Shown in pieces: positions 1 through 5,494 of a DNA stretch of 10,715 bases. Position 1 is the stretch's first letter, and every line of letters begins with the position of its first letter. Origin of the DNA: Chloroflexota bacterium (GTDB lineage: Bacteria; Chloroflexota; Dehalococcoidia; Lucifugimonadales; UBA3495). Where the stretch lies: assembly GCA_028874675.1 (NCBI GenBank), contig JAPPJA010000548.1:1-10715 (forward strand). The letters run 5' to 3'. The position numbers were made by a program, and so were the translations under genes. The notes beneath the pieces are model-generated. The model did not search any database. It had not been told where the DNA came from and saw nothing but the letters and a program-made list of their open reading frames with translations.

Positions 1-321
1 CGGAATGACGCCAAACATTCAGGACTCATCATTTCAAAGTAGTTGAACTACCAGGGCGGGTTTGAAACCCGCCCCTGCCTGCCATAAACCACCTGAATCG
101 CAACGCTACAATTGAATTTCAAGGCCACCGCATTAAAGAGAATGTCAGGCTGAGCTCTGCGGCAAGCACAGGGTGACATGGTTCCTTGCCGCCAGCCCTG
201 GCGCAATTCGAGGGGAATCCGCAATGCCATTGCCCGGGATTGCGGAGGCGTATTCTTACCGTCTGGTAAGATAGCGGCAGCTAAAGAGAGTCCGGCCAAT
301 TTTGCGACAGGGAGGCATGCC
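1..321. other. Upstream intergenic region with palindromes
   Basis: No gene is supported here. The first ten bases (CGGAATGACG) look like the end of a common REP-type hairpin whose other half lies outside the window. GTAGTT/AACTAC (39-51) and a 10-bp inverted repeat (54-74) follow. Nearer the MmgE/PrpD gene a small hairpin, CTTACC-GTCT-GGTAAG (255-270), may be an operator or leader stem. No good promoter pair was found. Confidence 0.5.
54..74. repeat. Palindromic intergenic repeat
   Basis: GGGCGGGTTT and AAACCCGCCC pair in a 10-bp perfect inverted repeat around a single central G. Its GGGCG...CGCCC arms resemble the larger palindrome at 10302-10329, suggesting a related dispersed repeat class. 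No T-run follows. Confidence 0.6.
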
Positions 322-1695
322 ATGACTTCCGTCAAGCCCGATTACCTGGACAAGCTCGCCCAATTCGTGGTGGAGGCTCGCCTGGAAGACCTGTCTCAAG
401 CCACGGTGTCTGCCGCCCGGGACGTGGTGCTGGACACCATCGGCGCCATCCTGGCCGGCAGCAGACTGCCGGAGAACGGCAACCTGGCCCGACTGGCCCC
501 AACCCTCAGCGGGGCAGGCCAGGCGACCATCATGGGTCACAATGCCGGCAAGGTCCAGCCCGTGTTTGCCGCGATGGTTAACGCCACCGCCGGCGTGGCC
601 CTGGAACTGGACGAAGGCAGCCGCCTGGGTGGCGGTCATCCCTCCATCCACGTTATGCCCGGGGCCATTGCCGTGGCCGAGGAGCTGGATGCGACGGGCA
701 AGGCCGCGCTGGAAGCGGTTATCGTGGGATACGAGGTTACCTCGCGAATTGGTTCCGGCGTGCGGGCCAGGGCCGAAGTCCACTCCCACGGCACCTGGGG
801 CACCATCGGCGCGGCGGCGGCGACGGCGCGGCTGCTGGGGTACGACGCGGCGGCCACCCGCCAGGCTATGAACCTGGCCATGTCCATGAGCCCCGCCAAC
901 ACCTGGGCGCCGTGCCTGGAGGGAGCCACCATCCGCAATCTCTACCCGGGTCGCTCCGAATTCCAGGGCATTATGGCGGCGTACCTGGGCCAGTGCGGCT
1001 TCACAGCCATCAACGACGGGCCAACCGACCTGTACACCACCATTTTGGGCGAGGGATTTGAGCCGGAGGCGGTGGTGGCGGGCTGGGGCGAAACCGGACC
1101 CGCCGGACAACTGCGCATCGAGCAGAACTACACCAAGTACCATGCCTGCTGCCTTTACAACCACCCCATTCTGGACGCGGCCCTGGCCTTGCAGCAACAG
1201 GAGGGCTTTGAGGCGGGGGCGGTGAAACGAATCGAGGTTACCGCGCCGCCCATAGTGCAGATAATGGCCAATCCGTCGCCGGAAAACATGCTGTCGGCCA
1301 AGTTTTCCATCCCCTACGCGGTGGCCGCCGGACTGGTGGGCGGCGAAACGGGGGCTCCCGCCTTCTATGACGAGCGAGTGGGAAACCCGGCGGTGCGGTC
1401 CCTGGCGGAGCGTGTGGTGGTGACGCCGGACCCGGATATGAACATGCGCCGTTACGACTATCCCGCCGCTCGGGTGGCAATAACCCTGGACGACGGGCGC
1501 ACGCTGGAGGGTTCGGCCAGCGCCCACTACGGCGACAGCCACAACCCCCGCCCACGGGCGGAGTTGCTCGGCAAATTCCGCACCCTGGCCGGCGACAGCC
1601 TGGGAGAAGAGGGAACAGAGCAGGTGATTGCCGTTACCGGAAGGCTGGAAGAACTGGGCAGCATTCGCGAGCTGACGGGACTGCTGGCCGGGTGA
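322..1695 (+). CDS. MmgE/PrpD family protein (457 aa)
   Basis: Member of the MmgE/PrpD superfamily, which includes 2-methylcitrate dehydratase, cis-aconitate decarboxylase and related dehydratases/isomerases acting on small carboxylic acids. The ATG at 322 is preceded by GGAGG at 311-315 and gives 457 residues, the usual family length; an in-frame ATG at 178 would add 48 non-conserved residues and has no ribosome binding site. Family landmarks: LELDEGS (94-100), GGGHPSIHVMPG (103-114), HSHGTWGTIGAAAATARLLGY (154-174 region), NLYPGRSEF (206-214), KYHACCLYNHPILDA (272-286) and KFSIPYAVA (327-335). Asp97, His106, His156 and His281 sit where the family keeps acid/base residues. The Lys found near residue 207 in cis-aconitate decarboxylase is not evident here (RNLYPGR), so the substrate cannot be assigned. 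No prpB/prpC neighbours support a methylcitrate role. It stands alone, with a terminator about 70 bases after the stop. The family call is firm; the reaction is open. Confidence 0.93.
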   Translation: MTSVKPDYLDKLAQFVVEARLEDLSQATVSAARDVVLDTIGAILAGSRLPENGNLARLAPTLSGAGQATIMGHNAGKVQPVFAAMVNATAGVALELDEGSRLGGGHPSIHVMPGAIAVAEELDATGKAALEAVIVGYEVTSRIGSGVRARAEVHSHGTWGTIGAAAATARLLGYDAAATRQAMNLAMSMSPANTWAPCLEGATIRNLYPGRSEFQGIMAAYLGQCGFTAINDGPTDLYTTILGEGFEPEAVVAGWGETGPAGQLRIEQNYTKYHACCLYNHPILDAALALQQQEGFEAGAVKRIEVTAPPIVQIMANPSPENMLSAKFSIPYAVAAGLVGGETGAPAFYDERVGNPAVRSLAERVVVTPDPDMNMRRYDYPAARVAITLDDGRTLEGSASAHYGDSHNPRPRAELLGKFRTLAGDSLGEEGTEQVIAVTGRLEELGSIRELTGLLAG

Positions 1696-1764
1696 ACCGC
1701 GACCCGGCCTGCCGGGAATTGTCGATGAAACCCCTGGAAACCTTGGCCACCCCCGTTCTGTTTT

Positions 1765-1792
1765 AAAGGGCTTTGTTCCAAAAAGCCCTTTT
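1765..1792 (+). terminator. Hairpin terminator after the MmgE/PrpD gene
   Basis: A 10-bp perfect stem (AAAGGGCTTT at 1765-1774 with AAAGCCCTTT at 1782-1791) closes a 7-base loop and is followed by one more T before G. The T-run lies inside the stem, so this is a moderate intrinsic terminator for the plus-strand gene ending at 1695. Its 3' edge merges with the first copy of a 16-base repeat at 1789-1804. Confidence 0.7.
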
Positions 1793-1804
1793 GCTCCAAC
1801 AATC
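1789..1804 (+). repeat. Direct repeat, left copy, bounding the islet
   Basis: TTTTGCTCCAACAATC here matches TTTTGCTCCAATAATC at 2983-2998 in 15 of 16 positions. Both copies begin in the T-run of a hairpin terminator. A 14-base inverted copy lies at 3012-3025. What the repeat is for is not known from the sequence. Confidence 0.65.
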
Positions 1805-1899
1805 CCCCAGCCCTGCTTAGTGAACGGGCGTGGCTGTTGCTTTCTTGGGCTACCTTGAGTTGGCCCGTTAATCCCTTACATGGTAAGTGGGCGATGAAA

Positions 1900-2724
1900 T
1901 CAGGAACGCCGATGGATTCGGTAAGGTGTCAAAATGTCATCACAAAGGCTGACTAGCTCTTTCGCTTCTCTTTGCTGGGGCAGGTTTAGCAAGTCATTAT
2001 CGAGGCACACCCCCATAGTCGTTCTCAGACAGAGAAAGGTGCTGTATCTCACATAGTAATGCAACATACGAGGCCGCATACTCACAGTTAGATTGGAATG
2101 GATATAGCCAGACGGTTGCTTAATCATCCATCGTTCAATTTCACTCTTTGCTCGCTCATCGAGCAGTCGAGTAACTACCTCAAATCTTCTTTGAGGGCCG
2201 GGGAACCCCCCGTTTTTTGAAGGGCTATCGCCCAGCAACGCAGCCAATAATCGCATTTCACTTGTGGCCCTTTCGTCTTTCCTTCCCTGTATATCTCGTT
2301 CTACAATATCCTTGACGAACCAATATTCCCGGCACATTTCCGCCTTCACCCAAGGCAATAATCTGTCGTCACTGTCGGTCAAGAATTCAAACAAAATGAA
2401 CCGTTCGTGAATGATGCGGGCGAGGGCTTGCGCAGAGAACATCCGCTGTTCTTCGATTAACTGCTGCAAGGAAGGGTAGTAGTCATTGATAATGGGCAAA
2501 ACAATGCAACCGATGGCGAATTTCCAAAGGTTGTCTTTCTGGAAGAAACGCTGCCTGAGTATTGATTCCTCTGGCATTTCCTCATAGTAATATGCGCAAG
2601 CTATTGTCTGCTCAAGAATTCTTTTTGACAGGCTAACGGCTTGGTCTTCTAGTGTGCATATCAAGATATGTTCTCCTGCCGGATGTAGGTCTGTCCTGAG
2701 TAGGACAATGTAACGCCTACTCAT
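1900..2724 (-). CDS. Orphan protein, possibly DUF5677-like (274 aa)
   Basis: I do not recognise this protein with certainty. It is a complete, soluble, probably all-helical 274-residue protein with no signal peptide or membrane segment. Two stretches recall the DUF5677 group: an amphipathic block with ALARIIHERFILFEFL (about 101-116) then EMCREYWFVKDI, and a late block with GYIHSNLTVSM followed by HYYVRYSTFLCL. That family has no established activity; some members are reported near defence or mobile genes, but nothing here shows such a role. The ATG at 2724 is directly preceded in frame by TGA, so it is the first possible start. No good Shine-Dalgarno is visible, unlike all other genes in the window. 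Base composition is also unlike its neighbours: sampled 60-base stretches count 42-43% GC, against 70% in a sampled stretch of the gene at 322-1695. With the flanking repeats this points to acquisition by transfer. Confidence 0.75.
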   Translation of the reverse strand: MSRRYIVLLRTDLHPAGEHILICTLEDQAVSLSKRILEQTIACAYYYEEMPEESILRQRFFQKDNLWKFAIGCIVLPIINDYYPSLQQLIEEQRMFSAQALARIIHERFILFEFLTDSDDRLLPWVKAEMCREYWFVKDIVERDIQGRKDERATSEMRLLAALLGDSPSKNGGFPGPQRRFEVVTRLLDERAKSEIERWMIKQPSGYIHSNLTVSMRPRMLHYYVRYSTFLCLRTTMGVCLDNDLLNLPQQREAKELVSLCDDILTPYRIHRRS

Positions 2725-2745
2725 TCAGGCTGACAAGGCACAGGA

Positions 2746-2774
2746 AAGGGCCGAACCCTCGCTGTCCGGCCCTT
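2746..2774. repeat. Stem-loop in the leader of the orphan gene
   Basis: AAGGGCCG at 2746-2753 pairs with CGGCCCTT at 2767-2774 around a 13-base loop, 22 bases upstream of the minus-strand start at 2724. It could fold in the leader RNA, or be a DNA site. The right arm with its flank (CGGCCCTTCTG) recurs with one mismatch at 2998-3008, inside the loop of the hairpin at 2983-3025. Confidence 0.45.
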
Positions 2775-2830
2775 CTGAGTCTCCCCTGCATTGCCCGTTC
2801 GTTCTGGAATAACCCGCCCTGTCCGCTTAA

Positions 2831-2938
2831 GCGTACGGGTTGCTGGCCTTGTTCCTACCGGTGCTGGGAACGATTGACGGCCGGGGCAAGTGCGTCTTGT
2901 ACGTCCTGGCCGTCCTGATGGCCGTGGGTTCGAGATAG
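2831..2938 (+). other. Short hydrophobic ORF or gene remnant (35 codons)
   Basis: Between an in-frame TAA at 2828-2830 and TAG at 2936-2938 the plus strand reads two hydrophobic stretches, roughly YGLLALFLPVLG and CVLYVLAVLMAVG, joined by a polar turn TIDGRGK. That is the shape of a small two-helix membrane protein or the tail of a larger one. No ATG begins it; TTG at 2840 is the only plausible start and has no clear ribosome binding site. A strong plus-strand terminator begins 14 bases after the stop, which fits a once-transcribed gene end. It may be a degraded remnant, a tiny protein, or chance. Confidence 0.3.
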
Positions 2939-2952
2939 CCCGATAATGTGAA

Positions 2953-2986
2953 ACGCCCCGCCGATTCTAGCGGGGCGTCCATTTTT
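2953..2986 (+). terminator. Strong intrinsic terminator inside the islet
   Basis: A 9-bp GC-rich perfect stem (ACGCCCCGC at 2953-2961, GCGGGGCGT at 2970-2978) with an 8-base loop is followed after CCA by five T (2982-2986). It ends plus-strand transcription, yet the only plus-strand reading frame before it is the 35-codon hydrophobic stretch at 2831-2938. Confidence 0.8.
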
Positions 2987-3025
2987 GCTCCAATAATCGG
3001 CCCTTCAGGTGTTATTGGAGCAAAA
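2983..3025. repeat. Second direct-repeat copy with inverted partner
   Basis: TTTTGCTCCAATAA at 2983-2996 is the perfect reverse complement of TTATTGGAGCAAAA at 3012-3025, giving a 14-bp stem around a 15-base loop (2997-3011). The left arm is also the second copy of the 16-base direct repeat at 1789-1804. Relative to 1789 the far right arm is an inverted copy (13 of 14), so 1789-3025 is bounded both by direct and by inverted copies of one motif. It could also form a terminator-like hairpin between the islet and yhhQ, though no T-run follows on the minus strand. Confidence 0.7.
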
Positions 3026-3089
3026 TTTGGTTAAGGGAGACGGGGGTGCATTCAGAGTCGGTGGACGGGCGGCCAACTGCCTGGTCGGC

Positions 3090-3815
3090 TTAGGTAAAAA
3101 TTCCCAGGGGATTAAGGGAACGTGGCGCGTCGGTAACGTCCATTTCCTCCACCCGCTTCATGAAGTTGACCACAAGGTAGGTGAGCGGAGTGGCCAGGGT
3201 TTCGTACAGGATCTTGACGATCCACTGGGCCAGGGCCGCGCCCAGCAGGGCCGTGCTGGACCAGGGGTCGCCCCCGAAAACGCCAGGAAGGATGCCAAAG
3301 GCCAGAAAGATAAAGATGAAGGAATCCAGGCCCTGTCCCACTATGGTGGAGCCAATGGTGCGGACGAAAAGCAGCCTGCCCTGCATCTTGTATTTCAACA
3401 GCGCCAGCACCGTGGAGTTGGAAAACTCCCCGATAAGGTATGCCACGAAGGAAGCGATCAGAATATTCGGTACCTGGCCGAGAATACGATCGTAAGAGCC
3501 CTGCTCCCCCTCTCCCCAGAAGAAGGCGCCGGGAAGGATTCCTGAAATCCACAGGGCGATGACCAGCAGCAGGTTCATTGCAAACCCCAGCCAGATAATG
3601 CCCCGGGCAACGCGGAATCCGTACACCTCGGTCAACACGTCACCGACGATATAGCTGATGGGGAAAATGATAATCGAGGCAGGCAGTATGATTGCCGGGT
3701 CGCCAAACCACTGGATAGGCAGAATGGTGATGGGCTTCACCGCAATGATGTTGGAGGCTATCAACACGGTGATGAAGAGCGCCACTACAATGACGAAGGT
3801 TCCGGTGAATCGCAT
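3090..3815 (-). CDS. yhhQ: Queuosine precursor transporter, YhhQ/VUT family (241 aa)
   Basis: Integral membrane protein of the YhhQ (VUT, COG1738) family. E. coli YhhQ imports the queuosine precursors preQ0 and preQ1. The 241 residues are almost wholly hydrophobic, with about six membrane segments (approximately 5-27, 41-58, 70-91, 115-138, 155-178 and 188-218). The family signature FPISYIVGDVLTEVYGF lies at 51-67, followed by VYGFRVAR and an inner FSNSTVLALLK (131-141) and STIVGQGLDSFIFI (156-169). The start at 3815 has AGGAGG six bases upstream. It follows queF on the same strand after 63 bases, so the two very likely form one transcript, and that neighbour confirms the substrate class. The C-terminal tail after about 220 is a short charged cytoplasmic segment. 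The family is certain; whether it prefers preQ0, preQ1 or queuine is not visible. Confidence 0.95.
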   Translation of the reverse strand: MRFTGTFVIVVALFITVLIASNIIAVKPITILPIQWFGDPAIILPASIIIFPISYIVGDVLTEVYGFRVARGIIWLGFAMNLLLVIALWISGILPGAFFWGEGEQGSYDRILGQVPNILIASFVAYLIGEFSNSTVLALLKYKMQGRLLFVRTIGSTIVGQGLDSFIFIFLAFGILPGVFGGDPWSSTALLGAALAQWIVKILYETLATPLTYLVVNFMKRVEEMDVTDAPRSLNPLGIFT

Positions 3816-3870
3816 AAACAGCCTCCTGCAGGTTGGGTGTACGCCGGGCCCGCAACGGTTCTAGCAAGAG

Positions 3871-3892
3871 AGCCGGGGCTACTGCCCCGGCT
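3871..3892. other. Stem-loop over the queF stop codon
   Basis: AGCCGGGGC (3871-3879) pairs perfectly with GCCCCGGCT (3884-3892) around a 4-base loop. On the minus-strand transcript the queF TAG stop (3879-3881) lies at the loop. No T-run follows on the minus strand, so it is more likely an mRNA-stability or partial-attenuation hairpin between queF and yhhQ than a full terminator. The function is inferred. Confidence 0.5.
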
Positions 3893-4307
3893 CCTGGTAC
3901 TCCACAAAAACATCAGTGTGAATGCCGCCCCGTATCTTGTAGTCCAGCCTGACCTTCATCCGCCGGGGACGGCAACAGGCCACCAGGTCCTGAAGGATGC
4001 GGTTGGCGGCGTGTTCCTGGACTATGCCTACATCCCTGAAGGACAGCAGGTAGTACTTGAGGGACTTCAGCTCGATGCAGCTTTCACCGGGAACGTAGGT
4101 AATGGTCAGGACCCCATAGTCGGGCAGGCCGGTCCAGGGACAGACGGCGGTGAACTCGTCAGTATCAATAACCACCTCGGTTTCCTGGCCGGGATACTCG
4201 TACTGAAAGGTCATGAGGCATTCGGTATCAATTGCGGCGTCCTGCCGAATATCAACGCGCCGGTCCAGGCCTTCGTATTGGTCCTTGAGCTCAGGAATGG
4301 TGGTCAT
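3879..4307 (-). CDS. queF: NADPH-dependent preQ0 reductase QueF (142 aa)
   Basis: Reduces the nitrile of 7-cyano-7-deazaguanine (preQ0) to the amine preQ1 with two NADPH, in the queuosine tRNA-modification pathway; cytoplasmic. The length matches the short single-domain, B. subtilis-type QueF. The catalytic Cys is Cys56 in EFTAVCPWTGLPDYG (51-65), with the general acid Asp63 in the same loop. The QueF hallmark IELKSLKYYLLSFRD spans 78-92 with Glu79, and His99 (QEHA) matches the conserved active-site His. No key residue is missing. The start at 4307 has a usable AGGTG about seven bases upstream. A sigma70-like promoter lies at 4351-4379. It leads a probable two-gene operon with yhhQ. Biosynthetic genes queC, queD and queE are not in the window, so the pair could serve salvage of imported preQ0 or complement a pathway elsewhere. 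Confidence 0.97.
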   Translation of the reverse strand: MTTIPELKDQYEGLDRRVDIRQDAAIDTECLMTFQYEYPGQETEVVIDTDEFTAVCPWTGLPDYGVLTITYVPGESCIELKSLKYYLLSFRDVGIVQEHAANRILQDLVACCRPRRMKVRLDYKIRGGIHTDVFVEYQEPGQ

Positions 4308-4350
4308 AGCTTCACCTGCCCTGTTCGGGGAGAGTCATATTAGTTGCCAT

Positions 4351-4379
4351 ATATTAAATATCTTTCGTGTATGTGTCAA
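4351..4379 (-). promoter_or_regulatory. Promoter for queF-yhhQ
   Basis: On the minus strand a perfect TTGACA (4374-4379) is separated by 17 bases from TAATAT (4351-4356), which matches the -10 consensus in 4 of 6 positions. Transcription would begin near 4344 and leave a leader of about 37 bases. That leader shows no preQ1-riboswitch pattern. Confidence 0.65.
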
Positions 4380-4446
4380 AAGGGGAAATCACGGCCGGTC
4401 GTGCCGAAGCAGCAACGCCTTTGACCCAATCTGCCGGTTTTCCGAA

Positions 4447-4474
4447 TTGCCATTACGAAATCAGCGGCTATAAT
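4447..4474 (+). promoter_or_regulatory. Promoter for the sulfurtransferase gene
   Basis: TTGCCA (4447-4452, 5 of 6 to the -35 consensus), a 16-base spacer and a perfect TATAAT (4469-4474) precede the start at 4511. The predicted transcript start is near 4481, leaving a leader of about 30 bases. It is back to back with the queF promoter, with about 70 bases between the two -35 boxes. Confidence 0.65.
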
Positions 4475-4510
4475 TACGTGCATGCAACAAATAACCAAGG
4501 AGGATACACA

Positions 4511-5356
4511 ATGGCAGATTATGCCCATCCCGAGTCACTGGTAAGCACCGAATGGGTGGCCGAACACGGGGGAGACGCCAACGTGCGACTGATTGAGGTG
4601 GACGTGGATACTGCGGCCTACGAGCAGGGGCACGTCGCTGGCGCCGTGGGCTGGAACTGGCAGAGTCAGCTGCAGCAGTCCCTCCGCCGGGACCTGCTGA
4701 GCAAGGGAGAAATGGAACAGTTGCTGGGCAGCGCCGGGGTTGGCGGCGACACGACCGTAGTGGTGTACGGGGACAACAATAACTGGTTTGCCGCCTGGGC
4801 CTTCTGGCAGATCCGTTATTACGGTCACGCCAATGTGAAGCTGATGAACGGCGGCCGGGCCAAGTGGGAGGCCGAGGGCCGCCCCATGACCACGGACGTT
4901 CCCAGCTACGCCGCGACCACCTACACCGCCAAGGACCCGGACGAGAGCATCCGTGCCTACCGGGACCAGGTTCTGGCGGCCGTGGGCGCGGGCAACACCG
5001 CTCTGGTGGACGTGCGCTCTCCACAGGAGTTCAGCGGGGAACTGCTGGCGCCGCCCAACCTGCCCCAGGAAGGTTCGCAGAGGGGCGGGCACATCCCCGG
5101 GGCCGCCAACATCCCCTGGGGCCAGGCGGCCAACGAGGACGGCACCTTCAAGTCGGCCGACGAGCTGGCGGCGCTGTACGGCGGGAACGGCATCGACGGC
5201 AGCAAGGACACCATCGCCTACTGCCGCATCGGCGAGCGCTCGTCCCACACCTGGTTCGTGCTTACCCAGCTGCTGGGCTACGAGAACGTCCGCAACTACG
5301 ACGGTTCGTGGACCGAGTGGGGCAGCATTGTGGGGGCGCCCATAGAGAAGCCGTAG
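4511..5356 (+). CDS. Thiosulfate sulfurtransferase, two rhodanese domains (281 aa)
   Basis: Transfers sulfane sulfur from thiosulfate (or mercaptopyruvate) to cyanide or thiols; cytoplasmic. It has tandem rhodanese domains: an inactive N-terminal domain (about 10-130, lacking a catalytic Cys, with DVDTAAYEQGHVAGAVGWNW at 31-50) and an active C-terminal domain (about 150-278). The active-site loop is CRIGERSSHTWF (238-249) with catalytic Cys238, followed by NYDGSWTEWGS (262-272). This CRIGERS loop and length resemble the actinobacterial CysA2/CysA3-type thiosulfate sulfurtransferases rather than the CGSGVTA loop of mercaptopyruvate sulfurtransferases, so thiosulfate is the better guess. The start at 4511 is fixed by AAGGAGG (4497-4503); the open frame continues upstream to 4367 without homologous sequence. 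It has its own promoter and terminator, so it is monocistronic. No sulfate or cysteine genes adjoin it. Confidence 0.95.
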   Translation: MADYAHPESLVSTEWVAEHGGDANVRLIEVDVDTAAYEQGHVAGAVGWNWQSQLQQSLRRDLLSKGEMEQLLGSAGVGGDTTVVVYGDNNNWFAAWAFWQIRYYGHANVKLMNGGRAKWEAEGRPMTTDVPSYAATTYTAKDPDESIRAYRDQVLAAVGAGNTALVDVRSPQEFSGELLAPPNLPQEGSQRGGHIPGAANIPWGQAANEDGTFKSADELAALYGGNGIDGSKDTIAYCRIGERSSHTWFVLTQLLGYENVRNYDGSWTEWGSIVGAPIEKP

Positions 5357-5451
5357 GGGTTTCTAGCTGGCCTGAGAGCAGTTTCAGGAATTGTCGGCGG
5401 TCTAGAAGTTCTGTTCAGAGCCGGCCGCCGGAAGGGTGCAACCACCATTCT

Positions 5452-5483
5452 TGCCTTCCCCCTTGTCGGGGGAAGGCATTTTT
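5452..5483 (+). terminator. Intrinsic terminator of the sulfurtransferase gene
   Basis: An 11-bp perfect stem (TGCCTTCCCCC at 5452-5462, GGGGGAAGGCA at 5468-5478) with a 5-base loop is followed by five T (5479-5483). It lies between convergent genes. The minus-strand side lacks a T-run, so it acts mainly on the plus strand. Confidence 0.9.
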
Positions 5484-5494
5484 AATGGGGCGGG

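Larger units (their letters stand above)
2725..3089. other. Non-coding right part of the islet
   Basis: These 365 bases separate the orphan gene from yhhQ. They hold, in order, a stem-loop (2746-2774), the hydrophobic 35-codon stretch (2831-2938), a strong terminator (2953-2986), and the second direct-repeat copy with its inverted partner (2983-3025). After 3025 I see nothing before the yhhQ stop at 3090. No tRNA or other known RNA is recognisable. Confidence 0.6.

Noticed and set aside
178..321. Longer MmgE/PrpD start at 178 (48 extra residues)
   Set aside because: The ATG at 322 has a well-spaced GGAGG and gives the family length; the extra residues are not family-like.
256..1542. 428-residue open frame opposite the MmgE/PrpD gene
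   Set aside because: A shadow frame of GC-rich coding DNA; His/Gly/Arg-rich without any family feature.
2926..2941. tRNA T-arm-like GGGTTCGAGA
   Set aside because: The flanking bases do not pair as a T-stem, and no acceptor, D or anticodon arm can be built around it.
4308..4350. preQ1 riboswitch upstream of queF
   Set aside because: The predicted leader is only about 37 bases and lacks the C-rich loop and A-rich tail of the preQ1-I aptamer; only a weak CCC-GGG stem is seen.
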